Below are positions 20,790-32,226 of a DNA stretch of 64,000 bases, piece after piece; the first letter of the stretch is position 1, and each line of letters opens with the position of its first letter. This stretch comes from Lepas anatifera. Lineage: Eukaryota > Arthropoda > Thecostraca > Lepadidae. The stretch covers positions 3,068,501 through 3,132,500 of the forward strand of contig JAOTON010000385.1 in the NCBI GenBank assembly GCA_034440635.1, in the 5' to 3' direction. Made by a program: the position numbers and the translations under genes. A model generated the notes under the pieces. That model was not told the origin of the DNA and did no database searches. It saw only the letters and a program-made list of their open reading frames with translations.

Positions 20790-22323
20790 ATTGAGTCTAT
20801 GTCACATGGCTACAGCCTCTCCCTAAGAACCAATCTTAGAACCAATCTTAGATTTACAGGCTGGCTACCTGCTGTGGTGCTGCTGGAAAATCAGTAACAG
20901 CACAACAGTGGTAGCATACTTTTTGTGATTGGTAGATAAGTATTCTGGTTCATTTTTGTCTGATTAGCCATAGCACATACTACAGACAGTTGTGGTATTT
21001 CTTTTCTAGAGGAGAGGCTCGAGGGCTCACGGACAAGGGTGTGCTGGCAGACGGAACAAGGCTTATGAGCAGTGTCAATGCCAAAAATCCTCATTTTATT
21101 GTTGCACAAGTGAACTTGTGTACCAAAATAGGTGAAAATTATTTGGTGATGACAATTCTCCAATGATTATTTAAGCATATTATTTTTGAACTGCCCATAT
21201 TACCTCTCTTTTTGGTTTAACTTTATATTTACAATATTTGTGCACTCTAGTAAAAGTCTATATCAAGCTTGTAATTTGAATTACAAATTTCTACCTGTTA
21301 CAAATACTGGCTCTGCACAATGTGTGCATGCTAGTGCATTTGCTGCTTAGCTTACCTTCTTTTAAGTATAAAAATGTTTTTGATTAATTTTACAGATTGA
21401 AACAGATTTTCCATTTATTTTGGTACCATACAGTACATAGTAGTCAGTGTACTCCTATCTACTTATCAGATCCATTTACTCATATTTCAAGTGCTACTGT
21501 TTGTTTCCAGACATGAAAGTGACTGTAGCATGAATTCATCCATCTGCCCTCGGAAAATGCCCATCTGCATTCATGCCCATCTGCAGATGAATTCATCCAT
21601 CTGCCCTCTGAAAATGCCCATCTGCATGCTTTTTATAATTGATATTAAAAATGAACTGAAGGAAAACTAGGATAAGATGTATTATGATTTGAAACACTAG
21701 GAGTGTACCCAATACAACAATATAATTGTGAACAAAGAGTATGGATAGTCATGTAGGAATGACAGGGGGGCAGTCTTGGGTGATGCAATTTTTTGTGTTT
21801 TCCTGGAAGAATATATGAAAGATTAGGCGGGTCACTTCAAAGAGAAAATTTGTTTACTAGAAAACCTGTCTTTTGTAGCTGCTGTGTATCATCAAGCTAT
21901 CGTCCCAATGGACCAGCTTCTGTATGATCATTTTGTTTGTTAGTTTGAATGGGATGAACCCAATCAGACCGATTCTCCCATAGACCTGAAATTTGGAATA
22001 TTTGTTTCCTATTGTGGGCCAGTGTTGAAATAATATATTGTCATTAATAAAAAACATGAATTTGCATGGTTCCACCTGACCCCTCCACAAACCCATGATC
22101 TAGACTATAGATCGTCTTTGGGGATGTCTTTGTTCTTGAATATATATATATATATTGCATATGTTTAAAACAAGATTCAGTGATATCTTGTTTGCTTTCA
22201 TTGTGGGCTTGTGATATTTTATTTGTACCCTTTATTTGGTCCCATTTGTTCCTGCTGTGAAAATATCTTCTAATTTAAGAAGAGCCTACCCCAGCAAGCT
22301 GAACGCAAAACAGAAATAATCAG

Positions 22324-22465
22324 GTGCTGCCCCTCGACAGTGACTATCGCAAATTACGCCTGCTGCTGGAAGACAAGCTTCAGAGGACGAGCAATGGAAT
22401 CCCAGAGTTGGCAGAGTACCACAGCCAGCAGTTTTTTGCATTGAACACGAACCTGCCTGAGTGCA
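22324..22465 (+). pseudogene. Unrecognised coding-like patch (exon or pseudogene)
   Basis: The frame reads VLPLDSDYRKLRLLLEDKL, then QRTSNGIPELAEYHSQQFFA, in GC-rich codons within AT-rich surroundings, directly after an AATAATCAG that could be an acceptor. There is no good donor and no pyrimidine tract, so it may be a stray exon, a retrocopy fragment or chance. I do not recognise the protein. Confidence 0.25.
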
Positions 22466-22868
22466 CCTCAGTCGTCTGCCTGTGTGCCCGCAGTATACGT
22501 TCATGTATGTGCGTAAGTGGTGTTTATCGCGGTATATTAAGGAAAATCCTCTGAGGGCCTCAGTAAAATATGCCATTAAAAGTATTTTTAGCCTAAAGGT
22601 AAGAAAACTAGTAATGCAAAGGGTCTTTATAGTAAAAAATCAAGTGGTCAGATTTTGTTGGTGGTCGTACGTGCGAAAGTCGGCGAAAATAATAAGTGAC
22701 ACCTCTGTGCTCAGACTATTGCGGTGAACATTTTATCAAACCGTGTAGCACTTATTGTGGACAGATGCAAAATCTGTTATGCTTTTGATGTACACTCAGT
22801 ATTTGGTTCGCTCCCAGCCTTCTTAGAGTGCACTTCAAGGACTGGAAGCTAGGAGCTGCATACCCACT

Positions 22869-23004
22869 GGTGGGTTCAGGGAAAATTTACTTTCCTCCCA
22901 AACTCTGCGATTTTCACCGACCTTTAAAAATGTGTATTCACGATTTTGGACCCTGTCCTCCCCTCGCTCCCCCCACAAAAACATTGGCCTGGATCCGTCA
23001 CTGA
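22869..23004. mobile_element. Decayed hAT-like MITE
   Basis: CACTGGTGGGTTCAGGG on the left and, reversed, CAGTGACGGATCCAGGCC on the right resemble hAT-type ends. No target duplication is evident. Confidence 0.4.
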
Positions 23005-24344
23005 CGTACTGAGTTATATCCTCTAGTTCACGTTGCACTCGGAAGACTGCTCGTTGGGGACTCGCAGACCTGATTGTTGCACGCGTTTCTCACCTGCCGA
23101 GGGTTATCACTCGCTTGTAATTTCCTGGTAGGTTATATTTTCTCATGTTTTTGTGAGATTGAATATAAGCCTCATTGATCAACTGATACCTGTTGGTTTT
23201 TAAAAGTAGATGAATTTTGCATTGCGTAGCCGAGGAGCATGATTATAAATTGGTAAGATGTTTCATGACTTTGCCTCTCGAATTCTTGACGTAAAATGGA
23301 GCCTGTGATCACAATTTGATCACATATTCGGGCACAGCCCCTCGTCAGAATCCTCATAATGCAATAAGCGAAAACTTTTGGTCATAGTGTGACCAAGGCT
23401 TGAAATTTAGATCTGATTTGGAAATCGAATGCTGGAATAATGCAGTTCAGTACTGGAATATTCAAATATTGGAACTCGATTCGAGGTTATCCTAGCACTC
23501 TGACTAAAAATGTATGTGTTCACCTATTATATTATGAGAATTTTGGTGAGGGGATGTACCTGAATATTTATCAGTGTATTAGCCCCATTTTGGAACTATG
23601 ATTCGAGGAGGCTGGTCATGAAATATCTTATCAACGTAGATAATCTAATAAATAATCTAATAAAAATAACGGTTAATATAATATTTTATATAATGATATG
23701 ATGTTATATGAAGTGCTTCTGGAATTGTTTGTTCTATTATGAGAAAGGACCGTTTCCCAACTCCGAAGTATTAAAAATAAACGCTTATCATTTTCATAAA
23801 CAAATGTCACTCATGAGGCTAGCAGCTTGCTTGTCTTAAAGCTGCGATGTGTCTTCTTAGGTTTAGACTCTGTGACTACCAATGTTAAGATTAATTATAG
23901 AATCCTTTTTATTTAATACGAACTGTTCCAGGCTATAATTTTGAGGTATATTTTCTTGATGTGCCCTGATCAGAAACTAACTCAACTTGAAGTAAAAAAC
24001 AATGTATTCTTAAATCTTGTATATGTATATACGAAAAAATTAGAAAGAGCTACCACCACGGACAGAGGAGTGAGGTGGCCAGTCCATCTCCAACCTGCAA
24101 CACACAACAAACGTTCCCCCTGGAACAAAAAGTGATCAGGTTTGGGTTCGTGGTGCGTTCCACACTTTTGTCAGTTCATCCAAGGATCGTGGTGGCTGCT
24201 CTCTGGTTCCCCAGTTCTGACGCATTTCAAGAGTTATTCTTCCGTATCACATTCAGCTATTCTCCGGTTCTCTAGACTACGTGTTTTTATATTCTCCGGA
24301 GACCAAAGAATTACAATTATATCAAAGATTTAGATGTCGACGGA

Positions 24345-24728
24345 CACATTTAATCTGATTGATTGATTGAGTGTTCCGGCCATATGGGAGGGGGCGCCCC
24401 TGCAGGCGCCCCAACCGCCGCAGGAACATCGCCAGCCGTCGTGGGTCCGCCAGCGCTTCCCGGATGGGCGGGTTGTCCCGTCCAAATATGTCCCAGCGCA
24501 GGTCAGCGCGCGCAGGGCACCGGGTCAGAAGGTGGTGGAGGATCTCGTCCTCTCCATCGTCGCATTCCTGTAACGTGGCCTCCGGGTTCAGGCCGATCCT
24601 CTTTCGGTAGCTGCACAGGAGAAGGGAGTGGCCAATGTGCAGGCGCTCCACCTCCACACTCTCCTGCCGTGAAAGGCCCAGGCGGTCTTTCAGGGTGGTC
24701 CGCCCTGGGAGACCGCCACATTTAATCT
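24345..24728 (-). mobile_element. 5'-truncated non-LTR retrotransposon with target duplication
   Basis: The insert is 24357-24716 (360 bp) on the minus strand, flanked by a perfect 12-bp duplication CACATTTAATCT (24345-24356 and 24717-24728). It encodes the C-terminus of a pol protein: LHIGHSLLLCSYRKRIGL, a Cys...HH...Cys cluster (CDDGEDEILHHLLTRC) and ADLRWDIFG, as seen after the RT/RNase H region of Jockey-like elements. Its 3' end is a short ATCA tetranucleotide run. It is dead on arrival, as the RT domain is missing. Confidence 0.85.
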
Positions 24729-24781
24729 CGAACACGTTTTATCTCGTACGGATTAACGTTTTATCTCGTTGTTTTACCAGA

Positions 24782-25358
24782 TTAACACGCGCATTGACGA
24801 GGCTCTGAGCCACCTTCGCTTTGACGGGGGGCGCGGGTAACCCCCTAAAATCTCCAGAACCACGGTAGGTAGTGAAAAATGGTAAACGGCTTTGGGTAGC
24901 CCATACGCTTCTCCATCGAAATATTTTAACCATTTTGTCAGGTCACTTCAATCGGATGAGTTCACTTTGTTCCGACTTATGTTGTCTTAAACTTTGAGGT
25001 CAGGTCACTTGACCTGTACTGGTGACCTGACCTGAGATGACCTAACCTTAAAATTTTGACAAAAGTTGTAAAAATGATGAGAGAAGGTATGTCAAGTTTT
25101 TTAACCCGAGTTTATTTTTAACCCGAGTGTGTTAAGTACCTACCTAATAAATATGTGATGGCTTAAATTCCGTGGCGGCGCCCCTGCCTAGTTTTCTTTG
25201 CCTAGTGTTAGGAGTGTATGTTTTACCATGTACTGCGTTTTTACTGTATATGCGTATGGATACAAGTGCGGCGGCGCTACGCGCCGCCGTTTTTATGTTC
25301 TATCCGAAAAACCAGACGGCGGGGGCGGGTACCCGCCTCCCGTCAATGCGCGTGTTAA
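24782..25358. mobile_element. TTAA-bounded MITE, family A copy 1
   Basis: Bounded by TTAA at 24782-24785 and 25355-25358. The inverted ends are CACGCGCATTGACG. It has a subterminal GC hairpin (CGGCGGCGCTACGCGCCG, near 25267) and TGACCT-rich interior. It is shorter than copy 2 at 41435 (577 against 843 bp), so internally deleted. Confidence 0.85.
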
Positions 25359-26383
25359 CCCGCGCCCCACGGGGGGTCCGGCGCCACTTTCGCCCCACCG
25401 GGGGGCCATCGATGGCCCCCTCTAACTCCGAAAATATGGGCGTTAGCGCAAATCTGCAAAGTGCACTAGAAAGCTCACGTGAATTCAGTAAGAAATTACT
25501 TCACATGTTTTAGTGTTCAGGTCAATGGTTTGACCTCCAGAGGTCAAATTAGGTCAAGATCGGCTATTTTCACTCAAATATGCAATGCTTAAGCAAACTG
25601 GGCATAACTCTGATGCCCTTAGAGCTATTGAGGTGTGGGAAAGTACATTTGATAGGAAATTGCCGGTACTTTTTCTGCTATGGAAACGTAAAGATCTCCC
25701 GCCAGTAGTTTGACCTCCAGAGGTCACCTCGTGACCTAGTATGACCTGAGGTCACGAAAGGTCAGAAAGTGACCTTGCCGTATATCAAATGAAAGCCAAT
25801 GACGAGACAAACACGATGGTGTTTGTTTCAGCGCTCTAGCTTATACAGGTCAAAGTTATTATCAAAATACTGTTTTTGACCCCTGGTGACCTTGGATGAC
25901 CTTGGGGATGTCAAAGGGCAAATATGGCCCCTGGAATCCGTGAAAGGGTGTCCAAAAACGCTTTTCTGATCAAGCTGAGCATTTTCAATCGTTTTTGTGA
26001 CTTTTAGATCATAAGACAGCTTTTCCCATGCTTTTTCAATGGGAGAGGTCACCTCGTGACCTGACCTCAGGGCACGAAATCGAAAAATCCCGGATATACA
26101 CCTTGTAGACCCTGGAGGGGTCATAAAGTGTAGGAAGTTTCAAATCGATCGACTCCGAAATGTAGCTCTTACAGAGCTCTAAAGCTGAAGTGAGGTGACC
26201 TTGGTTGAACTCGTCTAGTGACCTGACCTTGGGTGACCCGGGGTAAAAAATTTCAGGGATGGTGGGAAAATGATGCAGTGAGAGGTAGAGCCCTCAACCA
26301 CGGTGCTGCGCCTCATCGTCTTTCTGCTATCCCGGAAAAACCTTAGGGGGCCATCGATGGCCCCCGGTGGGGGCGAGGGTTAA
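25355..26383 (+). mobile_element. TTAA-bounded element, family B copy 1
   Basis: 1029 bp from TTAA to TTAA. Inverted ends are CCCGCGCCCCAC (left) and CCCTCGCCCCCAC (right, reversed), each followed by the palindrome GGGGGCCATCGATGGCCCCC or a variant. The interior has about twenty exact AGGTCA/TGACCT hexamers. No credible protein. It shares its left TTAA with the right TTAA of the family A copy, as expected if it landed there. Confidence 0.85.
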
Positions 26384-27073
26384 ACGATTAATTAATCTCG
26401 AGACACATTAATCTCGAGGTTAACACATATAATCTCGAAGAGCCACCCCTGCTTTTTATTGGGTCGGTTTCTGGTTCTTGGTTTGCACGAAAACCGGTCA
26501 GCCTTCAAGAATGGCCTTCAGCAAAGGACACAAAAGACATTTTCGAACGGCGAACAGCGTGTCCCGCTGGTCAGAAAACAGGGGAACTGGTCTCCAATAG
26601 AGGAAAATCCGACGGATTGAGAACCATTGCAGGGAGCTGGAGACAAGCCGGTTCCAGTTTGGTACGCCGGTCAGATTAGAAAAATATTTGGGGCTAATAT
26701 TCCCTTTCCCTCAACTACCAGGACGGAGGGATAACCAGAAGAAATTGTCCTTAGAATATTTACTTCATCCCATAGGAGGATCCAGGAGGGCAAAGGGGGC
26801 ACGTGCCCCCCTCACCTCTCTGATCATCTCTCGGTGAACCCTAAAATGTCGCGTCCCATCCTCTCCCCCAGGATGCGAAAATCGGCGCACACTGATAGGA
26901 TTTGGCGTCCATCTGATAGGTTTTGCCGGGCAAAGGTGGCGCCCCCCCTGGTCCGGATGGTGCCCTCCCCGGAAGTTACCCCCCCGATCGGCAACCATGG
27001 ATCCGACTATGCTTCATCCATTAGTACGCATGAACAAACAAAAAGAGAATCAGAAAAATTGTTTTTACAGTAA
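26384..27073. other. Spacer with a hAT-like remnant
   Basis: Just right of the element, TTAATCTCGA recurs several times (26390-26440). A G/C-run pair at 26775-26965 (AGGATCCAGGAGGGC on the left, CCTGGTCCGG on the right) looks like a decayed hAT-type MITE. No gene. Confidence 0.4.
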
Positions 27074-27150
27074 AACTTCCACGACCTAGATTCGAACCCG
27101 TATTACCCGTGTGAGAGTCGGGAATGGAGGCCACTATACCATCCCCGCTG
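27074..27150 (-). pseudogene. tRNA-like sequence (Glu-CTC type), probable pseudogene
   Basis: On the minus strand the A box TGGTATAGTGG and B box GGTTCGAATC are intact and the anticodon loop would read CTC. The 5' and 3' acceptor strands do not pair and the T stem is poor, so this is probably a decayed tRNA or a SINE head. Confidence 0.45.
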
Positions 27151-29050
27151 TACGACAACTGCCCGATTTTAAAACTTTCCTGATTAGTTTTCTCAAGCCG
27201 AATGTTTTGGACAAACTAATCTAATATTTGTATTTTTAAGGGTTAATAAAAATAAATTGAATACGAACACAGCATAAAAACATTTTCTATCCTCAAAAAA
27301 TCATTCATGGAACTTAAAACTTTTTTTGATAGAATAGAGGTGAAGAGCAGGTTACAGCCTTTTATTGATATTGTTAGCAAATTTGAATAATTGTTGAGTG
27401 GCCTCCAAAAATTTAGCTGAAGATAAAGAAATGACTGATAAAACCAGAATCAGGATTTTTCAAATATTAAGAAACCACAATAAAAATTTTTGCGACAATG
27501 TCCCTTTAATAGTCAAAATTGTTAGTTTTGAGTTGTAGTAAAAATGCTGCTGTGAATGGCGCATTAGAGACGGTAGAAGAAATAGGAGCACCAGGTATTA
27601 AAATCTATGATCGATCATGTAAAATCTAAGAACTATCACGTGATTGTAGTTTTTGTAGGGCCTTGGTTTTTGTACCCTAAAGTTATTAAAGCTTAGCTCA
27701 GCAATGCGCACATTTTGTTTTCTATTTATAATTGGACGAGGATAAGCAACAACAACGGCGGGGTCTCCTCTGTGCGGTAGGTTGGTGGTGGTGGTGAAGG
27801 AAGGGGGAAGTAATAGGGAAATCATTGTCGATGATGAGAGAATTAAGTAGACTGAAAGACAAGAAAACGCGCGCGCGACGAGGCGGAGCGGCAGTAGAAT
27901 ACTTGAGAGCTCCTTATCCTTTCTCCATTGAGCCTCCTCCGACTGGCCCTGCTACCTCAACCTGACCTGCACGTGCCCCGTCCATATCAATATGCATCTT
28001 GCGTGCTGTCTTTTTTACATAAAAGTGAATGGTTTCAAGTGTGCAACAGCCTCAAATAATTTTTCCGATGTGTGGTTATGCATTTCAGCGTTATGAGCCA
28101 CTCCGTTAAAAGTAGGAGTGTATGTAGTTAGTATCGCAAAGTGTCAATATAAGTATTGATTCAAATTGAAATTTAATTTTTGGATACTTGTACCACTTTC
28201 AATGATGGAGCTATTAACAGATACAGGAATCTGGTTAATTTTTGTGTACACTTATTATTTCTATCTAGGGATTTCCTCAGAAGACTGGATGGGCCTTTAA
28301 AATAAACCACTGAAACTATGAATTCAAATTTAATGGAATGATCAAAGCAAATTGAACAAGTGGAACTTTTATGGAAACTGTTGAAACACAGGCAGAGGTG
28401 GGGAGTGCCGCTTCCAGTAAGGTATCTTGGCTTCGTCACCAATTTCCTTATTCATTTCTCTAAAAAGTTGTTCATTTTGACACCTTCAATTTCATACTGA
28501 TTTTGACCTTGGTACCCACCATTTCAATTTGTTTTGGTTATGTCACTGTGTTGTTGAATAGTCAGTGAAGTAATAAATGTTACACTTTAAACTGTGTTTT
28601 CCAAAGAATTAAGTTTAATAGGTATGAGCTAAGTACTGTCTGGTTTGTGGCCCTCAAATTTCGTTTTTTTGTGCCAAAATTCACTTGGCTGCATAATTTT
28701 TGTGTAAGGTTGCAAATGTTGAATTTAAAAGAGCTGAAAATGTTTTTTATGACTATTTTTCTTACTTGGGCTGTGTTTGACGAGTGACTGATCCTGTCAT
28801 GGTCCCACATTTAAGCCTCAGCCCTGGTTGGAGTCCTTCTGGAAGCAGTTTGGTTCCAGGTGCCAGTACCATAGGACTGAAGTCCCACCCTTAACAACAA
28901 CTGTGTCCCACCCAGAATCACATTATATACCCCAGGCTATCATATATTCATATTGTGAGGGAGGGAACATTATTGACCCTTGTTCATCATATATATTTTT
29001 GGCTTATTTGAAACCATACAGTGTATTTTTTAGCGTATCTGGATGTGACT
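27151..29050. other. AT-rich spacer
   Basis: No gene recognised. The only structure is the motif GCGACAATGTCCCTTTAA ending at about 27510, the inverted partner of the motif at 19379. Confidence 0.45.
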
Positions 29051-29075
29051 TACACACACACACACACAGACACAG

Positions 29076-29113
<38 letters not shown>

Positions 29114-29114
29114 G
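29051..29114. repeat. (CA)n-(TA)n microsatellite
   Basis: CA repeats interrupted by CAGA, then a TA run. Confidence 0.95.
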
Positions 29115-29130
29115 CACATACATAAAACCT

Positions 29131-30128
29131 GTTAAAAAGGCGAGAATCGTGATATTCCTATCGCGTCCCCTAATAGCCGCTCCTGCCCTTCATCAAAAAC
29201 CTATAAAAAACGCTGCTTGGCATCATGACTCCAGGGTCAGTCGAGGACGTCAATCGCCAACGGGTCATTGTACGGAAAACATCGACAATCATCGACATTC
29301 CCGCTGCTGGTCCATAAATTGCAACCACCCTGCCTATCAAGAAATCACTGCGAGTCAATGGTACCCTAAAAAAATATATGTATGAGATCAGAGAGCCGGA
29401 ACATCTCACTGCGACGATAATAGAACCAGGCAAGGAGAAGCAGCCCGAGAACACGTCAGGATGTCCACCTCACGCCCATCCCATATCACACTCTGCCAAG
29501 TGAAAACCACAGGCTCGGTACCTGCCGCCCCCAAGCGGCCGGCCGGCCAGCAGGAGAACCACAACCCGCCAGCTGCGGTGCCCCTACCAGCCGCGAACGC
29601 CCCCACCACCAGCGGGGGCCCGCACAAGGGACTGGCGGGTCCCTGCACGGACCCCCACCGCCGCCAGCGAGGACGCCACGCCGCCGCGACGCACGGAACA
29701 ACACGACCGCCAAGTCACCAGTCACATTCGATTCTGCCGCCTTAAATCAGGACACCTTAAGGTCTAATGAGCTCTCATCAGACAACTTTACATGATTCAA
29801 ATATTAATCGACATTGAAATTGTGGACTTGATAATTCCTGCAGCTTATGCGAAATCGTGATAAGTTCACTTATGTTCCAATAATTGCATGCATACGATAG
29901 AAAGAATTGTGACACGTGGATCCGCAGATGTGGCTTTAGAAGGCAGTCAGTCAGATACAGCAATGAATACCAGTGCTCTTCAGCAATTTCACACCATTAT
30001 TGCACCTGATAACACTTTCAAGCAGTAAAAAAACAAAAACAACACGGGCCACACACTCATGGGCGCCCCCGGTGCGAACCCCTAAATTACGCCGGGGACG
30101 CCGCCGAAGAACGGGCAGTTAAAAAGGC
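29131..30128. repeat. Block flanked by an 11-bp direct repeat
   Basis: GTTAAAAAGGC occurs at 29131-29141 and 30118-30128 and may be a target duplication. The interior has a strongly GC-rich Pro/Ala-coding stretch at 29461-29745 that I do not recognise. It could be a retroelement fragment. Confidence 0.35.
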
Positions 30129-31889
30129 ACAATTATGATGGGGATAAAAACGACATACATCCACAGTCACATCGTATGCACACACTGACATCTCCAACAG
30201 CTCCAGCACTGTTTTTTTCCTGCTTGGTATGGCTAGCGGACCTTTCTATTGCGCGCACCCGCGCATACACACCGGTCAACCGACGCCACCCAGCGGCCCA
30301 AGACACCAGCGCCACCCGACGGCCCACCAACGCTAGCGCCACCCATGGACGCACGCGCCGCGCGGGGCCTACCGGCACCAGCGCCGCTTGGCGGCCCATT
30401 GACATCAGCGCCGCCCGGTAGCCGACTACCGCGCGCACACTCAGCCTCACAGTCCGCCCACAGGAATGGAGGTGGGGCGCCCTTGGACCCCTGTCGGGAG
30501 GTTGGAGGCGAATCTGACGCGTCTCGTTCGCCCTGCCTTGCCAGCAGGGCGAACCGACTGCCGGTGTCCTTGTTCCCTGTAGGAGAGATTTGAAGTTACG
30601 AGGGAGGGATGCTTATTTATGCCAGGTATGCCTATGTGTAGATACTATCCATTTTGTACAAGTTACCAGTGTTAATTCATGTCTAGGACTGAGATATTTG
30701 GTGACTGAAGGTTGAATAAACCTAATAAAATATCAGTTAGGGTTAGGTACCGTAAAGGGGAATGTGGCACCTTCATAACGTGATTTTAACTGAGATAGCC
30801 AAGTTGTAAAGCAAGTCGGAAAACCCGGTACTCAATATATCATTTGTCTTGGAACTCGAGATTTCCGTAGAAAAAAGTTAAAACCTACCTGCAATGTACC
30901 CCTCATGTACCTACCCTTAGCAGCAGTCCACAGTTGTCATGGCTGTCGGTGTGACGACATATCCTGAAGTCATGGGGAGCATCAGCCAATCAAAGCCCTT
31001 GAAGAGTTTCCGAGTATGGTAGTGGTTGCCAGATCATGACATCATCCACAGGCAGATGTTTATTTCTTTTCCTAGAGGAGTATTTTAAAAATCAAAATAT
31101 TGGGCTTATTGTTCATGTTTCAGAGAAATCATGAGTGGTTTCATTATTTTCGGCTAAAAGTACGCCTAATTAAACTAAATTCCGGGATTCGACCAAGGTG
31201 CCACATTCCCTTTAATGAAATATGCCATGCCTGGACTGGCTGGCTCAGTTGAGTTAAAAGTAATTGACTCAACCTACATAAGCATTGGTTGGACCATAAA
31301 GCTGTACAACCCCAAGTTATGATCCTAAAATATCCCAATTTTAGCCAAACTGGGATTACATCTGGGAATGTAACCAGCTTGTCCAGAAGTGAGGAATTGG
31401 AAAAGTGAGCCCAACTTTGATTTTTTTGGAGTTCTAGAGGTAAGACTGGAGATCTCTTCTTCATTCCGGTGGGTTTCTGGGCGGGGTAATGCTGGCACAA
31501 CAACACAAGCACCATATAGAGCCAATGGGAGACCCAAAATCCAGACCACTAAGCAACTGGGATCCAAGAAGACTCTAGAAGATGTGAAATACTGAAACTT
31601 GTCAAGTTAAATATTTGTCAGCATTTTAAAGTTTTTTTTGCCTGGTCACCTTATTTCAGCGTATTTTCCCTTAGTTTATACACATGAAAACTGGGAAATA
31701 GAGCAGCTATTTTCTTATGTTGTTAGCGCATCAATTAATAATGGGCTCAAATTCTGTCCTTAGTAGGGCAGCAGCTTGATTGCTGGAGTAAGCTTTTCCT
31801 TAAATTTGTGTGTGGTGGCTCCATGAAACATGTTTACTGCAACTATAAAATGTCTCTCAGCAGGGTAGGCCTCAGTAGTCTGCACCAGG
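30129..31889. other. GC-rich repeat block and PAIP1 upstream spacer
   Basis: 30270-30430 contains imperfect repeats of CCAGCGCCACCCGACGGCCC type. From 30600 to 31889 the DNA is ordinary AT-rich spacer, probably including the PAIP1 promoter and 5' UTR, which I cannot delimit. Confidence 0.4.
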
Positions 31890-32226
31890 ATGCTGGGAGG
31901 ACGCGGCCGAGCGAAGCAGCGCGAAGATGGACCCCGAGTGCCTCTGCGGCGTCCGCACGCCCGCACCGGCGGGGCTGGCGACGGTGCTGCCATCTCTGTC
32001 CCACCGCCGGACGGTAATGGAGAGCCGGCGCCGCTGCGGAGGCCAGATTCTTCTTCCGAGCTGGCACCTCTCAGAAGGCCGGGGTCCGCGTCGGAGCCGG
32101 CACCACTGAGGAGGCCTGGGTCTGTGACGGAGCCAGCGCCGCTCCGCAGGCCGGGCTCGGCCACCACCACTCCCACCACGCCCACATTTCCGGCGTCCTC
32201 GGTTCCGGGTGTGCCGCAGCGCAGAC
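31890..32226 (+). CDS. PAIP1: PAIP1 exon 1 (predicted first coding)
   Basis: 112 codons plus one base; donor AGAC|GTGAGT. Pro/Arg/Ser-rich and low complexity, with EPAPLRRPGS-type units encoded by a 36-bp tandem repeat at about 32017-32163. No homology supports the exact start; the phase match to exon 2 supports the donor. Confidence 0.65.

Larger units (their letters stand above)
20798..24344. other. AT-rich spacer with minor features
   Basis: Contains a short local duplication at 21532-21629 (CATCCATCTGCCCT units), a TA run at 22138-22153, a candidate coding patch at 22324-22465 and a decayed hAT-like element near 22869-23004. Otherwise nothing is recognised. Confidence 0.45.

Noticed and set aside
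25828..26124. Protein-like frames with SKVTRGQKQYF in family B elements
   Set aside because: The same peptide recurs because TGACCT/AGGTCA words recur; frames are broken in different copies and show no domain.
29461..29745. Pro/Ala-rich protein gene
   Set aside because: Composition alone keeps the frame open; no conserved motif and no splice context.
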